This document shows, in pieces, positions 49,068-58,101 of a stretch of 64,000 nucleotides of DNA. How positions within the stretch are numbered: position 1 is the stretch's first letter; each line of letters begins with the position of its first letter. The notes beneath the pieces are model-generated. The model was not told where the DNA came from. It saw only the letters and a list, made by a program, of their open reading frames with translations, and ran no database searches. Source of the DNA: Paenarthrobacter aurescens TC1. Its GTDB lineage: Bacteria; Actinomycetota; Actinomycetes; Actinomycetales; Micrococcaceae. A program made the position numbers and the translations under genes. The stretch lies in the NCBI GenBank assembly GCA_000014925.1, contig CP000474.1, positions 1,984,001 through 2,048,000 on the forward strand. Reading direction: 5' to 3'.

Positions 49068-49901
49068 TTGCGCGAGATATCTCTTCCTTCCGGTGAGACT
49101 GTCCGGGTGCTCGGGATCGGAACGTGGGGCATGGGCGAGAACCCCGACAACGCCCGCCAAGAGACCGCGGCGATCCATATGGCCTTGGACGTGGGAATGT
49201 CCGTGGTTGATACCGCCGAGATGTATGGCAATGGCGCGGCCGAGGAACTCGTCGGAAGGGCGCTGGCAGCCCGGCGGAATGAAACGTTTCTGATCACCAA
49301 AGTCCTGCCGCATCACGCCACATTGCGCGGAACCATCGATGCCTGCGAAGGTAGCCTGCGCCGGCTTGGAACGGACAGCATCGACCTCTATTTGCTGCAT
49401 TGGCGAGGTGTTGTTCCCTTGGCCGAAACGCTCGAAGCCTTCGAACACCTGCAGCGGGCCGGGAAGATCCGGTACTGGGGCGTCAGTAACCTCGATGTAG
49501 CGGACATGGAAGAACTTCTGCGCTTGCCGGGCGGCCGGAATGTCGCGACAGACCAAGTGCTCTATAACCTGACCCGCCGGGGCATCGAGTTCGATCTGTT
49601 GCCCCGCTGCGTCGAGAGGGGCATCCCGGTGACGGCGTACTCGCCGCTGGAGCAGGGGCGGATGCTGAATGATCCAGTGCTGGTGCGCATCGCAACCGAA
49701 CACGGCGTCAGTCCCGCGCAGATTGCCCTTGCCTGGGTGCTCAGGCAGCCACTCGTCTTGGCCATTCCCAAAGCGTCAAGCCCACAACATGTCCAGGAAT
49801 GCCATCGGGCCCTCGACGTTCGGCTTGCGCCCCAGGACCTGGCCGACTTGGATCGCGCCCATCCTTCTCCCACCCACAAACGCGTGCTTGAGATGCTCTA
49901 G
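49068..49901 (+). CDS. Aldo/keto reductase
   Basis: 277 residues from TTG 49068; GAGAGGAG stands 5 bases upstream and the protein then starts MREISLPSGETVRVLGIGTW. The catalytic tetrad is Asp48, Tyr53, Lys78 and His111 (DTAEMYG, ITKVLPHH, LYLLHWRG). The YSPLEQGR and IPKASSPQHVQE segments bind NADPH. It reduces carbonyls; the substrate is unknown. A broken copy of its promoter and first codons lies in the island at 43656. Confidence 0.9.
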   Translation: MREISLPSGETVRVLGIGTWGMGENPDNARQETAAIHMALDVGMSVVDTAEMYGNGAAEELVGRALAARRNETFLITKVLPHHATLRGTIDACEGSLRRLGTDSIDLYLLHWRGVVPLAETLEAFEHLQRAGKIRYWGVSNLDVADMEELLRLPGGRNVATDQVLYNLTRRGIEFDLLPRCVERGIPVTAYSPLEQGRMLNDPVLVRIATEHGVSPAQIALAWVLRQPLVLAIPKASSPQHVQECHRALDVRLAPQDLADLDRAHPSPTHKRVLEML

Positions 49902-50108
49902 CGGCCTCCTCGTGGCGCGCATCCCTCAGCCGGGACCAAGGCTGCGATGCCAGTCCACCGGCAAGCGGAACCGTCTCTTGTGGTGACCAGCGATCACTGC
50001 GAGACTGGCAGTGCATCGCGCCGCTCCGTCGATAGGTTGAGGAGGGTTCCACGATGTCGGCTCGGTCCGCATCTTCCCCGCCGCAGTTCCGTTCACAGGA
50101 GGCTCGCC

Positions 50109-50165
50109 ATGAAAACTGCCCTGCAGTATGGAATCCGTCAGATCGGGCCGGGTGAGGGAGCATGA
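50109..50165 (+). CDS. Eighteen-residue ORF coupled to the ABM-type gene
   Basis: ATG 50109 is preceded by AGGAGG at 6 bases, an excellent site, and encodes MKTALQYGIRQIGPGEGA. Its TGA overlaps the ATG of the next gene (ATGA). It could be a leader peptide whose translation couples the downstream gene, or the stump of a deleted gene. Confidence 0.4.
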   Translation: MKTALQYGIRQIGPGEGA

Positions 50166-50473
50166 TTGAGGTTGCATTGTCGGTGATCCTGAAGGCAAAA
50201 CCCGGCAAGGAGCAGGACGTCGCAGAGTTCCTCCGCTCCGCACGCTCCGTCGTTGAACAGGAGCAAGGGACGCGCGCCTGGTTCGCTCTCAAGTTCGACG
50301 ATTCGACCTTCGGAGTATTCGACGTATTCCCCGATGACGAAGCCCGCCAGACTCACCTTGCCGGGGGTGTCGGGCAAGCACTAGCTGCTCAGGGAGCTGA
50401 GCTGTTCAGCGCGGAACCGAACATTCAGAACATTGACGTGCTCGCCTACAAGCTGCCCGGTGAAAGCGGGTAG
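50162..50473 (+). CDS. ABM-superfamily (quinol-type) monooxygenase
   Basis: 103 residues, the size of one dimeric alpha-beta barrel unit. IEVALSVILKAKPGKEQDVA, EQEQGTRAWFALKFDDS and FGVFDVFPDDEARQTHL are the typical ABM/YgiN segments. It may oxidise quinols or act in stress defence. Overlapping start with an upstream 18-codon ORF. Confidence 0.8.
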   Translation: MIEVALSVILKAKPGKEQDVAEFLRSARSVVEQEQGTRAWFALKFDDSTFGVFDVFPDDEARQTHLAGGVGQALAAQGAELFSAEPNIQNIDVLAYKLPGESG

Positions 50474-50537
50474 AGGGCTACCGCTCCGCCGTCACCGCAC
50501 TGCGATCCCGCCTGATGCATAGGTTCAGGAGCGGAGG

Positions 50538-51173
50538 GTGACACGCTCCGACACCGGCCGTGCCGAGGCGTTCAGCGATGCCGTCATCGCGATCGTTATC
50601 ACGCTACTGGTACTTGAGCTCACTCCGCCGGAGACCGAACCCGGGGAGCTGCTGGCCGGACTGCTCGGTCAATGGCCGACATACCTGGCGTATGCGGCGT
50701 CCTACATCTATTTGGCCGTGATCTGGCTCAACCACAAATCTGCCTTCTCCCGTATCCGGCAGATGGACATCGGCCTACAGTGGGCCAATCTGGGAATCCT
50801 TGCCACGCTCGCCCTTTTGCCCTGGCCAACAGCCGTGATCATCGATACAGCCAAGACAGGCAATGTGGCCGACGAGCGGGTCGCGGTCGCGTTGTACGCG
50901 ATCGTCGGGGCACTGCTGTGCCTGTCATGGCTGGTGTTCTTCTCGCACTTGGCACGGCATCCTGAGCTCACCGAGGAAGAAGTGGAGGATTCCTACTTCG
51001 CGCGCGAGCGACCACGTGCCCTTGCCGGGGTAGTGCTGTACCTCGCGGCGGGAACAGCAGGTGTCCTCGTCCATCCGCTGGTAGCATCGGTGATTTTCGT
51101 GATCCTGCCTGTTTTCTACGGTCTCACCAGCCACGGGGTCGAGCACAGGCCGGGCTTCCTGCGAGGTCTCTAG
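50538..51173 (+). CDS. TMEM175-family (DUF1211) membrane protein
   Basis: 211 residues starting at GTG 50538, with six membrane segments. The family signature RAEAFSDAVIAIVITLLVLEL (its FSD core lies at residues 12-14) sits in the first segment; LAVIWLNHKSAF and related blocks follow. Bacterial homologues form potassium-permeable channels. It is the single-repeat bacterial form, expected to tetramerise. Confidence 0.85.
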   Translation: MTRSDTGRAEAFSDAVIAIVITLLVLELTPPETEPGELLAGLLGQWPTYLAYAASYIYLAVIWLNHKSAFSRIRQMDIGLQWANLGILATLALLPWPTAVIIDTAKTGNVADERVAVALYAIVGALLCLSWLVFFSHLARHPELTEEEVEDSYFARERPRALAGVVLYLAAGTAGVLVHPLVASVIFVILPVFYGLTSHGVEHRPGFLRGL

Positions 51174-51316
51174 GGCGCTGTCCACAGCCGCAATCGCGTT
51201 ACTTTGCCGCGCCGACTTTGCAAGCGGGATTCCCGGCCCCTAGGGTACTAAGGAAGCTTACCTTTTTGGTTGAGTGCAGTAATCGATTTGCCGATCAACA
51301 TCGAGGAGAACGCGCA

Positions 51317-53539
51317 GTGCCAACTGAGGACAACATTAAGATTCCAGGGGCTCCGTCGATTGAGCAGCCCGCCGTAGAAGAGCCCACAGCGTCGCGTGAG
51401 CCTTTGCCGCCGAAGCCTGATCAGCAGGGGCCGGAGGCCGTGTCACCCACGGGGAGCCCCACCGGCGCACCCGCAAACTCACGTGCCCAGTCCGGCCAGT
51501 ACCTGACAACGGCCCAAGGTCTGAGGCTCGGAGATACAGACCATTCCTTGAAGGCCGGGCCGCGGGGCCCGATTTTGCTGCAGGACCATCACTTGCGTGA
51601 GAAGATCACGCACTTTGATCACGAGAGAATTCCTGAGCGCGTGGTCCACGCCAGAGGAGCCGGGGCGCATGGAACGTTCCGCTCTTACGGCACGGCTTCG
51701 AAGATCACCAAGGCAGGGTTCCTTGCGCCGGATGTAGAAACCCCGGTGTTCGTGAGGTTTTCCACTGTTCTGGGATCCAGAGGGTCGGCTGATACGGTCC
51801 GTGACACCCGTGGCTTCTCCACCAAGTTCTACACGGATGAGGGCACCTACGACCTGGTGGGGAATAACATTCCTGTTTTCTTCATTCAGGACGGCATCAA
51901 GTTCCCGGACCTCATCCACGCGGGGAAACCGCATCCTGACAGGGAAATCCCGCAGGCTCAGAGTGCGCACGACACATTTTGGGATTTTGTTTCGTTGCAT
52001 ACCGAAGCGCAGGCCCACACGATGTGGAATATGTCGGACCGCGGAATTCCCCGTTCCTACCGGACCATGGAAGGGTTCGGCGTCCACACATTCCGGTTGG
52101 TGGATGCTGCAGGTAAGACCACTCTGGTGAAATTCCACTGGAAGCCGAAGCTGGGTGTTCACTCATTGGTGTGGGAGGAGGCCCAGATTATTAACGGCAT
52201 GGATCCCGATTTCCACCGTCGCGATCTGGCCGATGCGATCGAATCAGGTGCGTACCCGGAGTGGGAGCTTGGCATCCAGACGTTCCCGGACACCGAAGAT
52301 CAAATGTTCGAAGGTATCGACCTTCTGGATCCCACCAAGTTTGTCCCTGAGGAACTGGCGCCGGTTCAGCCAATCGGACTGATGACGCTGAACGCCAACC
52401 CGACCAACTACTTTGCCGAGACCGAGCAGGTGGCCTTCCATCCGGGACACCTCGTCCCAGGCATCGATGTCACCAATGATCCTCTGCTGCAGGTCCGCCT
52501 GTTCTCATACCTGGACACGCAGATTTCGCGGCTCGGTGGACCGAACTTCGCCCAAATTCCCATCAATCGTCCCCACGCCCCGGTCAACGACATGCTGAGG
52601 GACGGGATGCACCAGACTGCCGTGCATGGGGGAGTGGCCCCTTACCATCCGAATTCCCTTGATGGTGGTTGCCCCTTCATGGCCGGGCAGGACGTGGGAG
52701 CATTCGTGGACGTACCTGAGGAAATCGCGGCAGGAATTAAGGAACGGAGAAACCCGGCGTCCTTCGATGACCACTTCAGCCAAGCCCGGCTGTTCTTCCG
52801 CAGTTTGACGTCGGTAGAGCAGGACCACGTGATTCAGGCCTACACCTTTGAGCTTGGCAAGTGCTATGAAGCGGTGATCCGGGAACGGCAACTCATGGCG
52901 CTGGCTAATATTGACGCCGGACTTTGCGCCGCCGTCGCCAAGGGCCTCGGGATGCCGGCTCCCACGGCCACCGTTGACACGCAGGACGTGGAGCCCAGTC
53001 CCGCTGTGTCCCAGATTGGTGGGAAATGGCCTGTTGCTGGTCGCGTCGTGGGCATCATCGCGGACACTGAAAGTGACCTGTCGCTGGTGGCCGCAGCCCG
53101 CGAGGCGGTTGACGCGGCAGGCATGGTCCCCCTGATCATTGCGCCGACCGGTGGTGTGATTGAGCCGGAGCATGGTGCTGCAGTGACTGTCCAAAGGAGC
53201 TACCTCACAGCACGCTCGATCGAGTTTGACGCAATCATTGCAGCGGGCGGTGGGATTCCAGCAGCCGATGCCGTTCCGGGCCGCGATGCCAAGGCCGGCG
53301 AACCAGGTGCGACCCTTGATCCGCGCGTGGTTCTTATGGTCTCTGAAGCTTTCCGTCATGGCAAAGCCATTGGCGCCTGGGGTCCAGGTGCCGCAGTTCT
53401 GGACGCGGCCGGCGTCCCTCAAGATGCCCCCGGAATCATCAGTGGAGAAGGTCCGGACACCGTGATTCCGGTGGTCCGGGAACTGCTCTCTGCACACCGG
53501 GCATGGGAGCGGTTCCCGGCGGCAGGATCAGCTTCGTAG
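51317..53539 (+). CDS. katE: Large-subunit catalase (HPII/KatE type)
   Basis: 740 residues from GTG 51317 with GAGGAG upstream; the longer frame to 51218 lies in the leader. A Pro/Glu-rich N-terminal arm (1-75) is followed by the catalase core: [12 protein letters not shown] (catalytic His near 111), [13 protein letters not shown], the Asn in VGNNIPVFF, and the haem Tyr near 398 in [11 protein letters not shown]-terminal flavodoxin-like domain (about 560-740, beginning [10 protein letters not shown]) is typical of clade-2 catalases. Destroys H2O2. Confidence 0.96.
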   Translation: MPTEDNIKIPGAPSIEQPAVEEPTASREPLPPKPDQQGPEAVSPTGSPTGAPANSRAQSGQYLTTAQGLRLGDTDHSLKAGPRGPILLQDHHLREKITHFDHERIPERVVHARGAGAHGTFRSYGTASKITKAGFLAPDVETPVFVRFSTVLGSRGSADTVRDTRGFSTKFYTDEGTYDLVGNNIPVFFIQDGIKFPDLIHAGKPHPDREIPQAQSAHDTFWDFVSLHTEAQAHTMWNMSDRGIPRSYRTMEGFGVHTFRLVDAAGKTTLVKFHWKPKLGVHSLVWEEAQIINGMDPDFHRRDLADAIESGAYPEWELGIQTFPDTEDQMFEGIDLLDPTKFVPEELAPVQPIGLMTLNANPTNYFAETEQVAFHPGHLVPGIDVTNDPLLQVRLFSYLDTQISRLGGPNFAQIPINRPHAPVNDMLRDGMHQTAVHGGVAPYHPNSLDGGCPFMAGQDVGAFVDVPEEIAAGIKERRNPASFDDHFSQARLFFRSLTSVEQDHVIQAYTFELGKCYEAVIRERQLMALANIDAGLCAAVAKGLGMPAPTATVDTQDVEPSPAVSQIGGKWPVAGRVVGIIADTESDLSLVAAAREAVDAAGMVPLIIAPTGGVIEPEHGAAVTVQRSYLTARSIEFDAIIAAGGGIPAADAVPGRDAKAGEPGATLDPRVVLMVSEAFRHGKAIGAWGPGAAVLDAAGVPQDAPGIISGEGPDTVIPVVRELLSAHRAWERFPAAGSAS

Positions 53540-53565
53540 CACTTCCAGTAGGAGGCTGTTAGGTT

Positions 53566-53607
53566 CGACGGCGGCGGGTTGCCTATACGGGCCAGCCCGC
53601 CGCCGTC
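53566..53607. terminator. Terminator of katE, CGACGGCGG stem
   Basis: CGACGGCGGCGGG (53566-53578) pairs perfectly with CCCGCCGCCGTCG (53595-53607); also serves the convergent 53614-54204 gene. Confidence 0.8.
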
Positions 53608-53613
53608 GGGTTG

Positions 53614-54204
53614 TCAGGCCGGACGGTGCTTTCGCAGCGTTCTCAAGGCGGCTACTGCCCCCAGTCCCGCCAGTACCCACGGGGCGCCGACGAGGATGGG
53701 GTCGATCCACTGATGGTTCAGGTCGGCGCGCCTTTTCCCGACGCGGGAGCTCGCACCATGGTGGGAGAACTCGCTGAGCACACCGGTTTCGGTCACCGGG
53801 TTGTCCGGTCGCAGGGTTGCGAACGAACGCAGGTGGCTTTCCCACGCGTCCACTCTGTCGGCGGCGATCAGGACCAGCCAGTGGGCTGCGCGGCCCTCGC
53901 TGTACTTCCGGTACGCGTACTTCCGAAGCGCACCGGAGATACCCTTGGGAGGGGTTGAGGTGCCAAAGACGGGGGTCACGAAAGCGTGTTCAACGGACCG
54001 TTCCCTGGGCCACTTCTCCGGCTGACGTTCGGGAAAGTCCCAGCGCGCACCGGTCTCGATACCGGGCTGCTCGCGGGGGTAGGAGGGTCTGTCCGCCGGG
54101 TCGAGGTCAACGCCCCATCCCGGAATCCGTGCCCGCAGCTCCTCCGCAGTCTCCTTCAGCGCGGGGGTGCTGGAGGTGTAAGGCGTTGGTATTTCAGCCA
54201 TCAT
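53614..54204 (-). CDS. Hypothetical protein downstream of the dehydrogenase pair
   Basis: 196 residues from ATG 54204 (ATG 54201 also possible), with AAAGGGA upstream. A soluble N-terminal part has repeated aromatic/charged motifs (GWGVDLDPADRPSYPREQPG, RKYAYRKYSEGRAAHW). A single membrane segment lies near the C-terminus (WVLAGLGAVAALRTL). No family function is known to me. It begins 8 bases behind the stop of the alcohol dehydrogenase gene and is probably co-transcribed with it. Confidence 0.7.
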   Translation of the reverse strand: MMAEIPTPYTSSTPALKETAEELRARIPGWGVDLDPADRPSYPREQPGIETGARWDFPERQPEKWPRERSVEHAFVTPVFGTSTPPKGISGALRKYAYRKYSEGRAAHWLVLIAADRVDAWESHLRSFATLRPDNPVTETGVLSEFSHHGASSRVGKRRADLNHQWIDPILVGAPWVLAGLGAVAALRTLRKHRPA

Positions 54205-54212
54205 GGTCCCTT

Positions 54213-55361
54213 TCAGGCCGAGGTTGCGACGATGAGGGGCTTGATGCAGTCATCAAGCTTCGCCGAGAAGATGTGGTAGCCCTCGGCGATGTGCTCCAGA
54301 GGGATGCGGTGGGTGACAATGTCACTGGGTTTGAGGTGCCCGTTCCGGATGTGTTCGAACAACCGGGGCCACTGCCTTTTGACCGGGCATTGGTTCATCC
54401 GAAGCGTCAGCCCTTTGTTCATCGCGTCGCCGAACTTCACGGCGCTGAAGAGCGGCCCGTAGGCGCCCACGACTGACACAGTGCCGCCCTTGCGGACGGA
54501 GTCGATGGCCCAGTTGAGGGCGATGGGGGATCCGCCCTGCAGTTTCAGCTTGCTGCTGGTCACATGCTGGAGGAAGTTGCCGTCCGCTTCGGCTCCCACC
54601 GCATCGATGACGACGTCGGCGCCCAGATAGTCCGTGGCTTTCTTCAGGTGCACCACAATGTCGTCGTACTCCACAAAGTTGTAGGTCTCGGCGTGGGCGA
54701 ATGAGCGGGCCTTTTCCAGTCGGTATTCCAGGTGGTCGATGACGATCACCCGCCCCGCTCCCATGAGCCAGGCTGACTTCGCTGCGAACAGTCCCACCGG
54801 GCCGGCACCGAACACCACAACGGTGTCACCTTCGGCAATGTCGCCCAACTGGGCGCCGAAGTAGCCAGTGGGCAGGGCGTCGGTGAGCAGTACGGCGTCC
54901 TCCTCGTCCATCCAGTCCGGAATCGTGGTGGGACCCACATCAGCGAATGGCACGCGCACAAACTCAGCCTGGCCGCCGTCGTAACCCCCGCAGGTGTGGG
55001 AGTAGCCGTAAATGCCGCCCACGGCGGTGGCGTTCGGATTGACGTTGTGGCAGTTGGAATACAGGCCGCGGGAGCAGAAGTAGCAGGACCCGCAGTAGAT
55101 GTTGAACGGAACCATGACCCGATCCCCGACCTCCAGGTTTTGGACTGAGGAACCCACCTCGTGGACCACGCCCACAAACTCATGTCCGAAGGTCATCCCG
55201 ACCCGCGTGTCCGGCATCATGCCGTGATAAAGGTGCAGGTCTGAGCCGCAGATGGCCCCCAATTTCACTTGCACGATCGCATCATTGGGATGTTCGATCT
55301 GCGGTATGTCTTTCTCTTCCACGCGCACCTTATAAGGCCCGCGATACACCATGGATCGCAT
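54213..55361 (-). CDS. Zinc-dependent alcohol dehydrogenase (MDR family)
   Basis: 382 residues. Catalytic zinc motif CGSDLHLYHG (Cys38) and GHEFVGVVHE; structural zinc cysteines in CGSCYFCSRGLYSNC; NAD site VVFGAGPVGLFAAKSA. The same length as the neighbouring formaldehyde dehydrogenase-like protein but clearly diverged, so the two are likely old paralogues. The pair C-terminal NQCPVKRQWPRL (versus GQCPVKKYNRAL next door) marks this subfamily. Substrate unknown. Confidence 0.9.
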   Translation of the reverse strand: MRSMVYRGPYKVRVEEKDIPQIEHPNDAIVQVKLGAICGSDLHLYHGMMPDTRVGMTFGHEFVGVVHEVGSSVQNLEVGDRVMVPFNIYCGSCYFCSRGLYSNCHNVNPNATAVGGIYGYSHTCGGYDGGQAEFVRVPFADVGPTTIPDWMDEEDAVLLTDALPTGYFGAQLGDIAEGDTVVVFGAGPVGLFAAKSAWLMGAGRVIVIDHLEYRLEKARSFAHAETYNFVEYDDIVVHLKKATDYLGADVVIDAVGAEADGNFLQHVTSSKLKLQGGSPIALNWAIDSVRKGGTVSVVGAYGPLFSAVKFGDAMNKGLTLRMNQCPVKRQWPRLFEHIRNGHLKPSDIVTHRIPLEHIAEGYHIFSAKLDDCIKPLIVATSA

Positions 55362-55415
55362 CAGTTCCCCTTCCGGGAAGTAGTTCGTTCCGGCATCGGA
55401 TCAGCCTGTCAGGCT

Positions 55416-56564
55416 CTAGGAGCCGGCCGGGTGGAGGACCACTTTGGTCCAACCGTCGACGCGGTCATCGAAGTTCCTGTAGGCCTCCGGGGCCTTGTCC
55501 AGTGGCAGTTCGTGGCTGACGAGGAAGGAGGGGCTGGCCTTCCCGCCGGCAATGAGGTCGCGAAGGGCCCGGTTGTATTTCTTGACCGGGCACTGACCGG
55601 AGCCCATCGTTTGTCCTTTGAACCAGTAGTTTCCGTAGTCGAAGGCCACCTGCCCCTGCTTGGCTAGTTCGTCCGGGGCTCCAGGATCCTGCGGCAGGAA
55701 CACGCCTACTACGCCTAGGCCGCCGACGAACCGGACGGAGTCCACCAGGCGGTTCAACGTCAGGTTGGGCTGTTCGTTTCCGCTCGGGTCGTGGGCTTGG
55801 TACCCGACGCACTCGCAACCCCGGTCAGCCCCGAACCCCATGGTTTGGTCTTTGACGAACTCAACAGGGTCCACTTTGGAATCGTCTACAGGGATGGCAC
55901 CGATCTGTTCGGCAAGCTTCAAGCGGTCACTTTGCCGGTCCACCACCATGACTTTTCCGGCGCCCTTGATGATGGCCGAGTAGGCTGCCATAAGTCCTAC
56001 TGGCCCTGCGCCGTAGATGACTACCGAGTCGCCGGGGTAAACGCCGGCCATCTCGGTTGCGTGCCATCCGGTGGGGAAGATGTCCGCGACCATGACATAG
56101 TCGAGTTCCTTCTCCTCGGCGTCCTCGCCCAAACGCAGGCAGTTGAAGTCTCCGTACGGCACGCGCAGGTACTCGGCCTGTCCGCCTTGATACGGGCCCA
56201 TGTCCGCGAACCCGTACGCCGCGCCGGCGAGCTTGGGTTCGGGCTGCATGGTCAGGCAGTAGTTGGTGAAGCCCCGTTCACAGTTCTTACAGAATCCGCA
56301 GGCGATGTTGAACGGCAGTACCACCCGTTCGCCCACCTTGACCTTGCTCACTGCTGAGCCGACCTCGATCACTTCACCGAGGTTCTCGTGCCCGAAGGTG
56401 CGTCCGGTTTCGAAGCTGGTGCGGCCCTCGTACATATGCAGATCGGAACCGCAAATATTCGACGACGTTATTCGCACCAACACGTCGGCGGGGCGCTCAA
56501 TCTTGGCGTCAGGTACGTCCTCGACGCTGACATCGTTCGGTCCTTTGTAGACTACTGCCTTCAT
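55416..56564 (-). CDS. fdhA: Glutathione-independent formaldehyde dehydrogenase-like protein
   Basis: 382 residues starting MKAVVYKGPNDVSVEDVPD. Zinc motifs CGSDLHMYEG, GHENLGEV and CGFCKNCERGFTNYC; NAD site IYGAGPVGLMAAYSA; family-specific GADRGCECVGYQAHDP segment seen in FdhA-like dehydrogenases that oxidise formaldehyde without glutathione. First gene of a three-gene unit with the alcohol dehydrogenase and the hypothetical gene. Confidence 0.88.
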   Translation of the reverse strand: MKAVVYKGPNDVSVEDVPDAKIERPADVLVRITSSNICGSDLHMYEGRTSFETGRTFGHENLGEVIEVGSAVSKVKVGERVVLPFNIACGFCKNCERGFTNYCLTMQPEPKLAGAAYGFADMGPYQGGQAEYLRVPYGDFNCLRLGEDAEEKELDYVMVADIFPTGWHATEMAGVYPGDSVVIYGAGPVGLMAAYSAIIKGAGKVMVVDRQSDRLKLAEQIGAIPVDDSKVDPVEFVKDQTMGFGADRGCECVGYQAHDPSGNEQPNLTLNRLVDSVRFVGGLGVVGVFLPQDPGAPDELAKQGQVAFDYGNYWFKGQTMGSGQCPVKKYNRALRDLIAGGKASPSFLVSHELPLDKAPEAYRNFDDRVDGWTKVVLHPAGS

Positions 56565-57283
56565 TTTTCCGCTCTTTTCTTGTTGCCCAAGCCGATCCGA
56601 CCACTTCGATGTAGCTTTCCGTGGGCGCAGGCGCAGAAATGCCGCGGTGCCCTAAACGGAATGATGGCGCAGCCGTTACCCAGAAACGGGCGTTGATTCA
56701 GCGAGGAAATGGGGAATGCAAGTTGAGGTCCGGGCCCGCTCAAAGGGGCGGAATGCCCGAGGCTCTTAGACGTCAGGCTGTCCGGGTACCTGCCCGTCCG
56801 CCCGAAAACGAGACAACGAATGAGCCTTAATACTAAGCACACTTATTAACGCTGTCGAGGTGTAGCGCCAGAAACTTGTTGCAGACGGGTGGGCGGGTGG
56901 CAACGAATGAACTGGGCCTGTGCCTCGTCCACTTGTGACGCGCGAACGGGGCCGGCGTTGGTCATTTCAATGCCGGGATTTCCCGATTTCGATCAGAGAT
57001 AGTGTTGCGGACCGTTTCGAGGACCTTCCCTGAACGCCTTTGAGGGAGATTCCCAGGAGCGTGGGAGGCTGCCACCCCGCCCATCAACCCAACTGCCTTG
57101 TCAGACCCGAAGGATGCCTGCAGGAGACCTGCCGCGAAGTTGCGGCCGCCGCGGGCCGTGCGTCGATCACTGGAGACTTAATCGAGGAACTCGGTAATCA
57201 GCGAATCCGCCACTGAGGACGAGACGCTGCGAAGTGGGCTCCGCCAACTACCTCGACCCCGGCCGGAACATGGGTTGCGAACG
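56565..57283. other. 719-base intergenic region with an AT-rich near-palindrome
   Basis: At 56828-56849 TTAATACTAAG, CACA, CTTATTAA forms an imperfect inverted repeat, the most AT-rich spot around, upstream of the fdhA operon on the minus strand. A plus frame ending at 57214 (about 57068-57214; CLQETCREVAAAAGRASITG) has coding-like codons but no start or family. Otherwise nothing recognisable. Confidence 0.4.
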
Positions 57284-57463
57284 TCATTCCCACATGGCAC
57301 GGACAACCATGGCCGCGTCGATTGCGATGTGCCGTCCAGTATGCCCGGCATCGAGAACGCACATCTCCTCGATTTCGTGCTGACCTGACCAGACAGGGCA
57401 CCCGACGGCGCTAAAACTCAACAGCTCCAAGGGGAGGTTGTCGCCCACGCGAAGTTCGCTCAT
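57284..57463 (-). CDS. 59-residue orphan protein
   Basis: From ATG 57463, with AAAGGA 4 bases upstream. The sequence MSELRVGDNLPLELLSFSAV continues with CPVWSGQHEIEEMCVLDAGH and TGRHIAIDAAMVVRAMWE. Two cysteines flank a His-rich middle, recalling small actinobacterial proteins of the CVLDAGHTGxHI type. No function known. Confidence 0.6.
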   Translation of the reverse strand: MSELRVGDNLPLELLSFSAVGCPVWSGQHEIEEMCVLDAGHTGRHIAIDAAMVVRAMWE

Positions 57464-57903
57464 GATGTCCTTTGTTTGGTCCGGGAATTCTCAGTGGGGT
57501 CCGTGCCCGGCTCGGGGGAGGGACTGGTTCTCTTCCCCGGAGGCGGCCGGACGTCATCAGCGTATAGCCCACCGTTGCCCGCCGGATTTACTGGCGCCGG
57601 GTGGAACATCTCCTGATTCGACGGGCCCATGCGATGAATTGCGCGTTCTGGATGGCCCCTTGGGCGGAATGTTCCAGGGCGGCAAGTTGTCGTCAATGTG
57701 CGGCGCGGACAGGATTCTGCACGAATTGATCGCTTAGCAATCAAAGGATGCACACATTGGAATGCTTGTCGCCCAGGCCCGGTGGGCGGCAACCGTAGGA
57801 TTTGAAACCGGTCGGCGGCTTCAAAGCCCACAAGTGCGGGAGGCAGCGTTTGCCCATGCGCGGCACTAGGGCCCGGCGACCCCAACACGAACAGGAGGGC
57901 CTT
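57464..57903. other. 440-base gap before the EAL unit
   Basis: No gene supported. The long minus-strand frames crossing it (to 58056) lack family matches and overlap the EAL gene start. Confidence 0.4.
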
Positions 57904-58101
57904 ATGTGCACCGTCAACACCATGCCGACTTTTCCCAGCGTGGGCTGTCGGCCACAGGTGATGGCCCTGCGTCCTCGTTTCCGTCGAGGGATTGGCGTGG
58001 AAGCGGGCCCGCAGAGAGTACGGATTTCGCGTGAAGCGCCATCGATCGACCCCCATTCAGTGAACACCCGATGCGCTGCATCACCACACTCCCACGACTG
58101 A
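57904..58101 (+). CDS. Small ORF coupled to the EAL gene
   Basis: 65 residues (MCTVNTMPTFPSVGCRPQVM...), with GGAGG 5 bases before the ATG. Its TGA overlaps the ATG at 58101 (TGATG), a typical coupling arrangement that supports both this ORF and the choice of start for the EAL gene. The sequence is Arg-rich without a known domain. Confidence 0.5.
   Translation: MCTVNTMPTFPSVGCRPQVMALRPRFRRGIGVEAGPQRVRISREAPSIDPHSVNTRCAASPHSHD

Noticed and set aside
57460..58056. 198-codon minus-strand ORF upstream of the EAL gene
   Set aside because: No ribosome site, composition rich in Pro/Arg/Thr/His, no family match, and it overlaps a better supported small plus-strand ORF.
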